A stretch of 7,565 bases of DNA from Anaerobacillus sp. (GTDB lineage: Bacteria > Bacillota > Bacilli > Bacillales > Anaerobacillaceae). Each line of letters opens with the position of its first letter. Position 1 is the stretch's first letter. The DNA is taken from the NCBI GenBank assembly GCA_007118195.1, contig SKSA01000117.1, forward strand, positions 1-7,565. The letters run 5' to 3'. Of the stretch, positions 1 through 6,597 are shown one piece after another. The position numbers and the translations under genes are program-made. A model generated the notes under the pieces. That model did no database searches. It was given only the letters and a program-made list of their open reading frames with translations, and was not told the DNA's origin.

Positions 1-9
1 AACTCAAAA

Positions 10-453
10 CTATTCTTCTACAACATGCACTTTAATCGTTGCGGACACGTCTTGGTGTAGTTTGATTGGGACGTTCGTATAACCTAAGCTACGGATCGGT
101 TCGTCTAGTTCAATTTTACGCTTATCTACTTTCTTTTTCATTTTTTTTAGTGTTTCAGCAATTTGTTTGCTCGTTACAGCACCAAAGAGGCGGCCACCTT
201 CACCAGATTTAGCTTTAATTTCAACAGTTATCTTTTCTAACTCATCTTTAAATTCTTTTGCCTCATCTAGTTTTTGCTGTGCTCGCTTTTCTTCGCCTTG
301 CTTTTTCACTTCTAACGTTTTTAAGTTTCCTGCGTTTGCTTCAGCAGCTAATTTATTAGGAAGTAAGTAGTTTCTAGCATAACCTTCGGAAACGTTTTTC
401 ACTTCCCCTTTTTTCCCTTTTCCCTTTACGTCTTGAAGAAAAATTACTTTCAT
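10..453 (-). CDS. rplI: 50S ribosomal protein L9
   Basis: L9 is a large-subunit protein that binds 23S rRNA and projects from the base of the L1 stalk. The 147-residue product has the usual family length and two-lobed layout: an N-terminal domain (about 1-50, starting [18 protein letters not shown]), a long charged connecting helix (about 45-75) and a C-terminal domain with the [14 protein letters not shown] and [19 protein letters not shown] blocks. The ATG at 453 overlaps the gdpP stop codon in an ATGA arrangement (450-453), and its GGGGG Shine-Dalgarno (463-467) lies inside the gdpP coding sequence, so translational coupling to gdpP is likely. The stop is TAG at 10-12. An A8 run (around 140-147 on the plus strand as T8) encodes part of a Lys-rich stretch and is the only slippage-prone site. 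The replicative helicase gene usually follows in Bacillaceae but lies outside the window. Confidence 0.98.
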   Translation of the reverse strand: MKVIFLQDVKGKGKKGEVKNVSEGYARNYLLPNKLAAEANAGNLKTLEVKKQGEEKRAQQKLDEAKEFKDELEKITVEIKAKSGEGGRLFGAVTSKQIAETLKKMKKKVDKRKIELDEPIRSLGYTNVPIKLHQDVSATIKVHVVEE

Positions 454-2420
454 TGTTCTTTTCCCCCTTCAAAATATTCATCTATTTTTTCCTTTAATAA
501 ATGTTCTGCTTCATCAAGACTAACCTCTTGAAGCTGTGTTGCAGCGTTTGATAAGTGGCCACCACCATCTAATTTTTCCATAATTACTTGGACGTTAAAG
601 TCGCCTAAAGACCTTGCGCTAATCCCTACGGCTCCGTCTTTCCGGTTAGAAATAACAAAAGAGGCCACAACATCATTCATTGAAAGCAGCGTGTCTGCAG
701 CTTGAGCAATCAACACTTGACCACAAGAATCATCAGGATGGCCTTTTGCTATCGCGATGCCGTTTCGATAAATATGAGCCGTTTCAATGAGGCGAGAACG
801 TTTTATGAATTGATCTAAGTCTTCTTTTAATAAAGTTTGTACTAACACTGTATCGGCCCCTTGAGACCTTAAATACGATGCAGCATCAAATGTCCTTGAA
901 CCTGTACGAACGGCAAAACTTTTCGTATCGACAATAATTCCAGCAAGTAGTGCAGTAGCCTCGAGTAAATCTAACTTTGTTTGTTTTGGCTGGTATTCAA
1001 TTAACTCAGTCACTAGCTCAGCAGTAGAAGAAGCATAAGGCTCCATATAAACGAGTACAGATTCATCAATAAATTCCTCACCACGACGATGATGATCAAT
1101 GACAATCACTCGGTCAATTTTATTTAAAACCAAAGGTTCAATCACTAATGATGGCTTATGAGTATCAACAACGACTAAAAGTGAATCATTGGTTACTTCT
1201 TCTAAAGCTTCATCAGGTGAAATAAAATGAGCCCATAACCGGTCATGTTTTTCAACTTCTTCCATAAGCTTTTGAACATCTGGTCCGATATTTTCACGGT
1301 CTAAAATAATGTATCCTTCTTTACCGTTTAATTCTGCTAACTTTAACACACCGATCGCTGCACCTATGGCATCCATATCAGGGTTTTTATGCCCCATAAT
1401 CATTACACGGTCACTTTCCAATATAAAGTCCCTAATCGCATGAGAAATGACCCTTGCTCTTACTCTCGTTCGCTTTTCTACAGCATTAGACTTTCCACCG
1501 TAAAATCGAACCTTACCGTTTTTTTGCTTAATAGCCACTTGGTCCCCACCCCGGCCTAATGCTAAATCTAAACTAGATTGGGCTAGAGCGCCAAGTTCTT
1601 GAAGAGATCCTTGACCACTTCCGACACCGACACTTAATGTAATGGGAATTTTTTCACTCCCCGTTGCTTCTCTTACTTCATCTAACAAATCAAATTTTGT
1701 TTCCTCAATATGATCTAAAACTTCTTGACGAAAAACAGCCAAAAAGCGATCTGATGAAGTTCTTCGTAAAAATACTCCATGTTTCTTAGACCAATTATTA
1801 ATTGTCGCTGTAATTTGACTCATCAATTTACTACGAATTTGATCTTCCATACCTTGTGTTACTTCATCATAATTGTCTAAATAAATAATAGCAATAACAG
1901 TTTGTTCCTTTTCATACAGCTTTTTCACGTGGGCTTCTTCTGTAATATCAAAGAAATAAATCAGTCTTTCATCGCGTTTTAGTATCGCTCGAAATACATT
2001 TTCACCTATTTGAATAGAAATTTCGCTATATTCACTATCTAAAGCTTCTGCAAGCTCATCAGCTATTTTCGAAAGAGGTTCTCCAATACAACCTTCTTCA
2101 ATGAAGGATGTAACCATTGGATTTGCCCACTGAATAACACCATCTTCATTATAAAGAAGTATACCAATTGGCATTTTCGTCACAGCTTCATCACTGGCTT
2201 TATTAACACGATACGATAGTGTAGATATATATTGCTCTAATTCTTTAATAAATGACTTTCTCGCTTGAACAATATAAATAAGCATCACTGCTAAGCAAAT
2301 AAAACCTATAAGTCCAAGTTTCCACTGGAATAACGTCAATATCCCAATAAAAACCAATGCCACTAAGTACAAGGCGATCACATGATAACCATGCCACCGT
2401 TTTAACAGGAACTCTGGCAT
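450..2420 (-). CDS. gdpP: Cyclic-di-AMP phosphodiesterase GdpP (DHH/DHHA1, membrane-bound)
   Basis: GdpP (YybT) hydrolyses c-di-AMP to pApA and sets the level of this messenger, which controls potassium and osmolyte uptake and cell-wall stress. With the ATG at 2420 the product is 656 residues, close to the usual length. In order it shows two membrane helices (about 11-51), a PAS domain (about 80-165), a degenerate GGDEF domain where the signature reads SSDRF (222-226), then the DHH phosphoesterase domain with [12 protein letters not shown] (343-354), VDTHKPS and the metal-binding IDHHRRGEE (DHH at 442-444), and a DHHA1 domain with GGGH (619-622). All expected catalytic motifs are present. An in-frame TTG at 2435 would add five residues, but GGGAG (2429-2433) sits 8 nt before the ATG and the protein then begins MPEF, like the Bacillus homologue. 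It starts 15 nt after the yybS stop and overlaps rplI by 4 nt, so the three genes probably form one operon. Confidence 0.97.
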   Translation of the reverse strand: MPEFLLKRWHGYHVIALYLVALVFIGILTLFQWKLGLIGFICLAVMLIYIVQARKSFIKELEQYISTLSYRVNKASDEAVTKMPIGILLYNEDGVIQWANPMVTSFIEEGCIGEPLSKIADELAEALDSEYSEISIQIGENVFRAILKRDERLIYFFDITEEAHVKKLYEKEQTVIAIIYLDNYDEVTQGMEDQIRSKLMSQITATINNWSKKHGVFLRRTSSDRFLAVFRQEVLDHIEETKFDLLDEVREATGSEKIPITLSVGVGSGQGSLQELGALAQSSLDLALGRGGDQVAIKQKNGKVRFYGGKSNAVEKRTRVRARVISHAIRDFILESDRVMIMGHKNPDMDAIGAAIGVLKLAELNGKEGYIILDRENIGPDVQKLMEEVEKHDRLWAHFISPDEALEEVTNDSLLVVVDTHKPSLVIEPLVLNKIDRVIVIDHHRRGEEFIDESVLVYMEPYASSTAELVTELIEYQPKQTKLDLLEATALLAGIIVDTKSFAVRTGSRTFDAASYLRSQGADTVLVQTLLKEDLDQFIKRSRLIETAHIYRNGIAIAKGHPDDSCGQVLIAQAADTLLSMNDVVASFVISNRKDGAVGISARSLGDFNVQVIMEKLDGGGHLSNAATQLQEVSLDEAEHLLKEKIDEYFEGGKEQ

Positions 2421-2428
2421 AATTTCAA

Positions 2429-2433
2429 CTCCC
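2429..2433 (-). promoter_or_regulatory. Shine-Dalgarno that decides the gdpP start
   Basis: GGGAG lies 8 nt before the ATG at 2418-2420. It overlaps the alternative upstream TTG (2433-2435), which has no spaced ribosome binding site of its own. This favours the ATG start. Confidence 0.7.
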
Positions 2434-2435
2434 AA

Positions 2436-3371
2436 TTATTTCGAGTTTTTTATTCTTTTCCTCAGTTCAAATCCTAAATCAATTATACCTAAGATTCGAT
2501 AGATATAAAGGAGAAAAGGAGCAATCATTGATACGATAACGAGAATAATCGGAATCGATTTGTTGAATCCCTTTGCATGACAGTAAAAGAAGACAACCGC
2601 TAGACCTTGAATGGTCATTGCTATTTCCAGTAATGGGAATAAATTCCACATTACGATATAAAGAGTTGTTCCTTCTTCCAAACCGACTAAAATGAAAATA
2701 GATGCTACTAAATAGTACCATAAAAATGACTTAGGAAATGTCCATTCTCTAAAAGGTTTAAAGCCTACAATTTTTTCACCAATACGTTTTAATATAGCAT
2801 AAGCAATGAGTTGAGTAAAAAGTGCATAAAAAATAGCGGTTGAAATGATGATTGACGGTGCTAAATATATCAGCCTTTCAATAAATTCAACTAACTGTTC
2901 TAATTGCCCACCTGGGTCTTGCCCTATTGCTTGAAGCATCCCTTTAGCTGCATATACAGATTCCATCATTATTTCTTGCATAACTTTAATAGGGTGTAAA
3001 TCAAACACAACAATACTTAAAATAAAAAATAATATAAAGTTTGCAATATAAGCTAAACTTCCACCTAATAAAACCGTAAAAGCAGACTTTTCTCTTCGAA
3101 TTAACTCACCTACAACAATACCACCAGTTCCAAATAGTATCGCACTAATAATAAGGACAGGGCCACCGATAATAAAGGAAACAAAAGAAGCTACAACTAA
3201 TAACATCAATCCTGGCTTCCAACTATTTCTTACAACATAAACAATAAACGGTAGCGGTAAAATCCACATAAGGACAGAAGCTAGTATAGGTAGTATTACG
3301 GTCATAAAAGCAAGTAACGCATAAATGGCAGCAAATATTGCCCCTTCAGTCATTACTTTCGTATTCCTCAA
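2436..3371 (-). CDS. yybS: YybS-like polytopic membrane protein (DUF2232)
   Basis: This is an integral membrane protein of the YybS/DUF2232 family, whose function is not established. The 311-residue product is mostly hydrophobic, with about eight predicted membrane segments: a cluster over residues 8-120, a soluble amphipathic stretch around 125-165 (HPIKVMQEIMMESVYAAKGM), then further helices to about 300 and a basic tail (ELRKRIKNSK). The opening RNTKVMTEGAIFAA is typical of the family. An upstream GTG at 3380 overlaps the Shine-Dalgarno GAGGTG; the TTG at 3371 lies 6 nt after that site and is the better start, giving three fewer residues. The stop is 15 nt before the gdpP ATG, an arrangement conserved in Bacillaceae, which hints at a shared role with GdpP but does not prove one. 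It is the first gene after the intergenic repeats and probably the first of the yybS-gdpP-rplI transcript. Confidence 0.92.
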   Translation of the reverse strand: MRNTKVMTEGAIFAAIYALLAFMTVILPILASVLMWILPLPFIVYVVRNSWKPGLMLLVVASFVSFIIGGPVLIISAILFGTGGIVVGELIRREKSAFTVLLGGSLAYIANFILFFILSIVVFDLHPIKVMQEIMMESVYAAKGMLQAIGQDPGGQLEQLVEFIERLIYLAPSIIISTAIFYALFTQLIAYAILKRIGEKIVGFKPFREWTFPKSFLWYYLVASIFILVGLEEGTTLYIVMWNLFPLLEIAMTIQGLAVVFFYCHAKGFNKSIPIILVIVSMIAPFLLYIYRILGIIDLGFELRKRIKNSK

Positions 3372-3377
3372 TCCATT

Positions 3378-3383
3378 CACCTC
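3378..3383 (-). promoter_or_regulatory. Shine-Dalgarno that decides the yybS start
   Basis: GAGGTG sits 6 nt before the TTG at 3369-3371. The longer reading frame would begin at the GTG inside this same motif, leaving no usable ribosome binding site, so the TTG start is preferred. The ATG in the same stretch (3374-3376) is out of frame. Confidence 0.65.
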
Positions 3384-3390
3384 ACATTAG

Positions 3391-3468
3391 AAAAGCGCAG
3401 AGCGCCTTGTTAAACTTCGACAAGCGTTGGAGAGCCAGCAACGTTTTTCCTAGAGCGCCTGGCGACTT
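3391..3468. repeat. GC-rich REP-like intergenic repeat with multiple hairpins
   Basis: This block is clearly richer in G and C than the AT-rich DNA around it. It contains a direct repeat AGAGCGCCT (3399-3407 and 3452-3460) and nested small inverted repeats: GCGC-AGA-GCGC at its left end, CTTGT/ACAAG around 3407-3425, and CGTTG/CAACG (3425-3429 and 3439-3443). The last is followed on the plus strand by TTTTT, terminator-like, although no plus-strand gene precedes it. The base composition and hairpins resemble interspersed repeats I recall between genes in Bacillaceae genomes; that likeness is from memory and not checked. It lies between the candidate yybS promoter and the yybS ribosome binding site. 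Confidence 0.55.
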
Positions 3469-3533
3469 AAATATTATTATGCATCTTCTCCTATATACTT
3501 AACATATAAACAAATATCTATATTCCTCCCATG

Positions 3534-3563
3534 ATTATATACGAATTAAGCTCCTTTGAACAA
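3534..3563 (-). promoter_or_regulatory. Candidate sigma-A promoter for yybS-gdpP-rplI
   Basis: On the minus strand TTGTTC (3558-3563) is followed after 18 nt by a perfect TATAAT (3534-3539). The -10 is ideal and the -35 is weak. Transcription would start near 3527, giving a leader of about 155 nt that includes the GC-rich repeat. Placement directly after the ktrA terminator-like element supports a fresh start of transcription here. Confidence 0.5.
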
Positions 3564-3582
3564 GAAAAGCTAGGCAATATAA

Positions 3583-3704
3583 AGAGGCTGTCCAAAAACA
3601 AAGTGCCAGACACCGTTAGTCACCAAAATATAAACGGATAATAAATCTATTCGTCTATATTTAGTATGTTTTTTCCTGGTGTCAGGCACTTATGGGACAG
3701 CCCC
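3583..3704. mobile_element. MITE-like foldback element at the ktrA 3' end
   Basis: A 122-bp near-palindrome. The outer ends are imperfect inverted repeats, GAGGCTGTCC (3584-3593) against GGGGCTGTCC (3704-3695). Next come the arms AGTGCCAGACACC (3602-3614) and GGTGTCAGGCACT (3678-3690), pairing 12 of 13. A third AT-rich pair (3626-3640 with 3648-3662) pairs 13 of 15. TATAA lies on both sides (3578-3582 and 3705-3709), one base from perfect abutment on the left, as expected of a target-site duplication. There is no transposase gene, so it would be non-autonomous. The ends recall the GGGCTGTCCC-type termini I associate with IS1182-like elements; that family link is from memory and uncertain. Confidence 0.6.
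3594..3690 (-). terminator. Intrinsic terminator for ktrA within the foldback element
   Basis: Reading on the minus strand, the arm AGTGCCTGACACC pairs with GGTGTCTGGCACT across an AT-rich middle that can itself fold. It is followed directly by TTGTTTTT (about 3594-3601). A stable stem with a U-rich tail 13 nt after the ktrA stop codon is a good candidate Rho-independent terminator. Confidence 0.55.
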
Positions 3705-4360
3705 TATAACCCTTCATCTTCAAAACGTTTTAAATCTCTATTATGTCCTATTAAAATTAAGATGTCGTTTTCTACTATGATCTCATCAGGAAAAGGAGAG
3801 ATATTGACCTCTTCTTCTCTTTTAATACCTAAAATTGTACAACCGTACTTTGCGCGAATATCTAACTCAGCGATTGTACGATTAGCAACTTTTTTCGTTG
3901 CCATTAACTCCACAATACTGTATTCAGCCGATAATTCAATGTAATCAATGATTTTTTCAGAAACTAAGTAGTGAGCAATTCTAATCCCCATGTCGTGCTC
4001 TGGGTGAATGATACGATCAGCACCAATCTTTTCAACCACTTTATGGTGATAGTTGTTTTGTGCCTTGACCCACACTTGACGTACATTCAACTCTTTAAGT
4101 AATAATGTGCAAAGAATACTTGCCTGAATGTTATCTCCAATTGCTACGATCACATGATCAAAGTTTCTTATCCCTAATGATAATAGTGCATTTTCATCAG
4201 TAGCATTAGCGACAACCGAGTGAGTAGAGTATGGTGCATAATCATTAACTCGATCTTCACTGACATCAATAGCTAAGACTTCATGTCCCATTGAATAAAG
4301 TTCTTTACAAACACTACCCCCAAATCTCCCAAGACCAACTACTGCAAACTGTTTTTTCAT
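3704..4360 (-). CDS. ktrA: Ktr potassium channel gating subunit KtrA (RCK protein)
   Basis: KtrA is the cytoplasmic ring-forming subunit that gates the KtrB membrane channel; ATP or ADP bind its RCK_N domain and, in characterised homologues, c-di-AMP binds RCK_C and inhibits uptake. The 218-residue product has a Rossmann fold with GLGRFGGS (9-16; Arg12 aligns with the nucleotide-contacting Arg16 of Bacillus KtrA), acidic Asp32 at the end of strand 2, HPEHDMG (Glu121 aligns with Glu125) and an RCK_C domain from about 134 to 218. The middle (YSTHSVVANATDEN, NNYHHKVVEKIGADRIIHPE) matches KtrA more closely than KtrC. No ktrB follows, so the channel partner must be encoded elsewhere. The start is ATG at 4360, preceded by GAAAGAGAG. 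The stop TAG falls on the edge of the foldback element. Only 50 nt separate it from the EAL gene and no clear promoter is visible, so co-transcription is likely. Confidence 0.93.
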   Translation of the reverse strand: MKKQFAVVGLGRFGGSVCKELYSMGHEVLAIDVSEDRVNDYAPYSTHSVVANATDENALLSLGIRNFDHVIVAIGDNIQASILCTLLLKELNVRQVWVKAQNNYHHKVVEKIGADRIIHPEHDMGIRIAHYLVSEKIIDYIELSAEYSIVELMATKKVANRTIAELDIRAKYGCTILGIKREEEVNISPFPDEIIVENDILILIGHNRDLKRFEDEGL

Positions 4361-4398
4361 TCTAAATAACTCTCTTTCTTTTATTTCTATTTATCATT

Positions 4399-4414
4399 TT
4401 AAACGAGCGTTTAA
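4399..4414. other. 16-bp palindrome over the EAL-gene stop codon
   Basis: TTAAACG-AG-CGTTTAA is a perfect 7-bp inverted repeat with a 2-nt centre. It includes the stop codon of the PAS-GGDEF-EAL gene (4411-4413) and lies 39 nt before the ktrA start. It has no T-run after it on the minus strand, so it is a poor terminator. A protein-binding site or chance are both possible. Confidence 0.3.
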
Positions 4415-6123
4415 TTTATTTTCGGTTCAATCGTTTTATGATGTAAAAGTTCTTCAAATTGAATTATATCAATTGGCTTACTATAATAATACCCTTGAAC
4501 TTCATGACAATTTAATGTTTGTAAAAATTTTAGTTGTTGTTCTATTTCTACTCCTTCAGCGACAATGTTCATTTTTAAACCGTGCGCTAACATGATGATC
4601 GCTTTAACAATTTCTTTCCACTCGCTCTTTTTAGGAATTTCTTTCAAAAATGACCGGTCAATTTTTATTGTATCGACTTTATATTTTTGCAGTGAACTAA
4701 AAGAGGAATACCCTGTACCAAAATCGTCAATTGCGATATGTATTCCCATCTTCCTTAGTGTTTTTAAATTTTCCAAAATTATTATATTTTCCTCTAAAAA
4801 TAAACTCTCCGTTATTTCAATTTCTATTAAATGAGGATCCTGTTGAGTTTCGTTAATCGCTTTCTTTATATTTTTGATTAAATCTTTTTGTAACAATTGA
4901 AGCACAGAGAAATTTAAAGAAATTTTTATTGGTGTCAAACCTGATTGTATCCATTTTTTCTTATGTTCACACACTGTTTTAAATACCCACTCCCCTAACG
5001 GGATAATGAGACCCGTTTCTTCAGCGATAGGAATAAACTCGTCTGGTCGAATGAGCCCTAAATGAGGATGCTGCCAGCGAATCAGTGCTTCTGCAGCAAC
5101 AATTTCATTTGTTGTGGCATTAATTCTAGGTTGATAATACAAAATAAACTCATTATTTATGATTGCTTTACGAAGTTCATTTCGAAGAAAAAAGGCTTTA
5201 TCACTATTCAATTGTAACCTTTCATCATACAACTGAAAATTATTTTTACCATTTCTTTTAGCAAGTGTTACTGCTAAATCAGCATTTTTCATTAAAGTTA
5301 CTTTATCTTCTCCTGAATATGGATAAATGCTGATACCGATGCTAGCTGTTATGTTTAGTTCAAATCCTTCAACAATAAATACTTCTTTAAATACATCTTT
5401 TACTTTATAAGCTAATTCATCAACTTCACTGTTATTATGTATATCCTTAAATAAAATAGCAAATTCATCACTGGAAAGCCTTGCTAATACGTCACCTTCA
5501 TTTATTGTAGCTTTTACTCTTGTAACAATCTTTTTTAACAATTCGTCCCCTATCTCGTCACCGGCAGATTCGTTGACAAATTTAAAGCCATCTAAATCAA
5601 ATATCGCGACTGCTAGCATTTGGGATGATGTTTGGGCTTCTTCTATACTCGTTATTAAAATCTCGCCAAAACTCTTTCGATTAGGTAACTGTGTTAATGA
5701 ATCAAAATAAGCTAAGTTGTACAAGTCTGCCTTTATTTTTTTGCTCTCAGTAATATCTCGGTAATTTATGATAATTCCTTTAATATTAGGATCTTCAAGA
5801 TAGTTTGATGCAATAAGCTCAAAATCGAGCCACTCTTCAGTTATAGACTTTAACTTTAATTCAAATTTCACTTCCTCCTCGGGATTATTTACAACTTCAG
5901 AAAACTTTTGTTTTGCCTTTTCTAAGTCATCTGGATGGACAAAAGAAAAGCCACTTAAACCAACGACATCTTTAGGGTTATATCCTAAGATCATTTCAAA
6001 AGCTGGACTTTCATATATAATAATTCCTTGTTTATCAATAATCGCAATTATATCACTTGAGTTTTTTACTAAAGCTTCAAATCTACTTTGATTATTTATA
6101 AGTGCTTCATAAAAGCCGCTCAC
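4411..6123 (-). CDS. PAS-GGDEF-EAL protein, probable c-di-GMP phosphodiesterase
   Basis: A soluble 570-residue signalling protein with no membrane segment or signal peptide. Domains in order: PAS (about 13-125, ending in the PAC-like YRDITESKK), GGDEF (about 135-300) and EAL (about 310-560). The GGDEF signature is SSDEF (217-221), DLDGF (176-180) is kept, the usual GHxxGD block reads GDEIGD, and the RxxD inhibition site is NEGD (208-211). Cyclase activity is therefore doubtful. The EAL site looks complete: EAL (345-347), Asn404, ITES (437-440), DDFGTGYSS (466-474), KID (487-489), AEGVE (522-526) and QGYYYSKP (543-550). I infer hydrolysis of c-di-GMP to pGpG, tuned by the PAS and a GTP-binding or inert GGDEF domain; the PAS ligand is unknown. 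The start is GTG at 6123 with GGGGG 10 nt upstream. It lies behind the rpsR terminator and a sigma-B-like promoter, and probably is transcribed with ktrA. Confidence 0.93.
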   Translation of the reverse strand: MSGFYEALINNQSRFEALVKNSSDIIAIIDKQGIIIYESPAFEMILGYNPKDVVGLSGFSFVHPDDLEKAKQKFSEVVNNPEEEVKFELKLKSITEEWLDFELIASNYLEDPNIKGIIINYRDITESKKIKADLYNLAYFDSLTQLPNRKSFGEILITSIEEAQTSSQMLAVAIFDLDGFKFVNESAGDEIGDELLKKIVTRVKATINEGDVLARLSSDEFAILFKDIHNNSEVDELAYKVKDVFKEVFIVEGFELNITASIGISIYPYSGEDKVTLMKNADLAVTLAKRNGKNNFQLYDERLQLNSDKAFFLRNELRKAIINNEFILYYQPRINATTNEIVAAEALIRWQHPHLGLIRPDEFIPIAEETGLIIPLGEWVFKTVCEHKKKWIQSGLTPIKISLNFSVLQLLQKDLIKNIKKAINETQQDPHLIEIEITESLFLEENIIILENLKTLRKMGIHIAIDDFGTGYSSFSSLQKYKVDTIKIDRSFLKEIPKKSEWKEIVKAIIMLAHGLKMNIVAEGVEIEQQLKFLQTLNCHEVQGYYYSKPIDIIQFEELLHHKTIEPKIN

Positions 6124-6167
6124 CGTAGTTTATCCCCCACTTTCACTACATAAAGTTTTCTTTATAA

Positions 6168-6192
6168 ATTCCCTATTTACCCATTATTAAAC
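6168..6192 (-). promoter_or_regulatory. Candidate sigma-B-type promoter for the PAS-GGDEF-EAL gene
   Basis: On the minus strand GTTTAA (6187-6192) is followed after 13 nt by GGGAAT (6168-6173). This fits the general-stress sigma-B pattern (GTTTAA, 12-15 nt, GGGWAW) at every defined position. Transcription would begin near 6160, about 37 nt before the GTG start. TATAAA at 6161-6166 could be a sigma-A -10, but it has no good -35. Whether this organism has sigma-B cannot be seen here. Confidence 0.5.
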
Positions 6193-6193
6193 A

Positions 6194-6241
6194 TTTTATT
6201 ATCTTTATTTCTCTATTAATAGCGAAATAAAGATAATAAAA
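6194..6241. repeat. 48-bp near-perfect AT-rich palindrome
   Basis: Arms 6194-6211 and 6224-6241 are perfect 18-bp inverted repeats. The 12-nt centre holds a further perfect palindrome CTATTAATAG (6213-6222), so only one position pair (6212 and 6223) is mismatched over 48 bp. The right arm shares the T-tract of the rpsR terminator, and the left arm ends one base from the candidate sigma-B -35. It could be a back-up terminator stem, an operator or a small insertion footprint. Confidence 0.75.
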
Positions 6242-6268
6242 AACCTCTACAGAAAAATGTAGAGGTTT
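6238..6268 (-). terminator. Intrinsic terminator of the rpsF-ssb-rpsR operon
   Basis: On the minus strand AAACCTCTACA (6258-6268) pairs perfectly with TGTAGAGGTTT (6241-6251) around a 6-nt loop. The T-run spans 6238-6243. The stem begins 8 nt after the rpsR stop codon. This is a textbook Rho-independent terminator and separates the ribosomal operon from the EAL gene. Confidence 0.92.
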
Positions 6269-6276
6269 AATTATAA

Positions 6277-6519
6277 TTATTCACCAGTAACGTACGGTAA
6301 TAAAGCGATTTGACGTGCACGCTTAATTGCAGTAGTTAATTGACGTTGGTACTTAGCACTAGTTCCAGTTACACGACGTGGTAAAATTTTACCACGTTCA
6401 GAAATGAAACGCTTAAGTAAGTCAACGTTCTTATAGTCGATTTTAGTGATCTTGTTTACAGTAAAGTAACAAACTTTACGGCGTTTTGGTCCACGACCAC
6501 GACGTCCTCCTCCTGCCAT
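6277..6519 (-). CDS. rpsR: 30S ribosomal protein S18
   Basis: S18 binds 16S rRNA in the platform of the small subunit as a heterodimer with S6. The 80-residue product has the usual length: a Gly/Arg-rich basic N-terminus ([15 protein letters not shown]), the [21 protein letters not shown] segment followed by the conserved [13 protein letters not shown] and [13 protein letters not shown] blocks. It has a single cysteine (Cys17), so it is not the zinc-ribbon four-cysteine type. The ATG at 6519 has a strong AAGGAGGT ribosome binding site a few bases upstream. It lies 77-78 nt after ssb and closes the operon before a strong terminator. Its partner S6 is the first gene of the same transcript. Confidence 0.98.
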   Translation of the reverse strand: MAGGGRRGRGPKRRKVCYFTVNKITKIDYKNVDLLKRFISERGKILPRRVTGTSAKYQRQLTTAIKRARQIALLPYVTGE

Positions 6520-6597
6520 TTAGAAAACCTCCTTTACCTAAAAATTTATATTCTCACAAAGGGTTGTCCCCTGAAAAGTTTCTAGAAAGCCAATGAA

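Noticed and set aside
2479..2721. Minus-strand 80-codon frame inside yybS
   Set aside because: Out-of-frame shadow of the yybS membrane protein, with no conserved content.
3481..3496. Five-codon reading frame after AGGAG in the yybS leader (ATG CAT AAT AAT ATT TAA)
   Set aside because: The spacing from AGGAG to ATG is too short and nothing else suggests a leader peptide.
3391..3704. CRISPR-like repeat-spacer structure
   Set aside because: The repeats are inverted or occur only twice, with no regular spacing; they fit foldback and REP-like elements better.
3666..3944. Plus-strand open frame of 92 codons
   Set aside because: It runs antisense to ktrA and into the foldback element, has no ribosome binding site or recognisable protein pattern, and is a shadow of ktrA.
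4361..4410. Possible c-di-AMP (ydaO-type) riboswitch before ktrA
   Set aside because: The gap is only 50 nt, far shorter than that riboswitch, and contains only a small palindrome and the ribosome binding site.
4565..4834. Plus-strand open frame of 89 codons inside the EAL gene
   Set aside because: Antisense shadow of a conserved EAL domain, with low-complexity content and no family resemblance.
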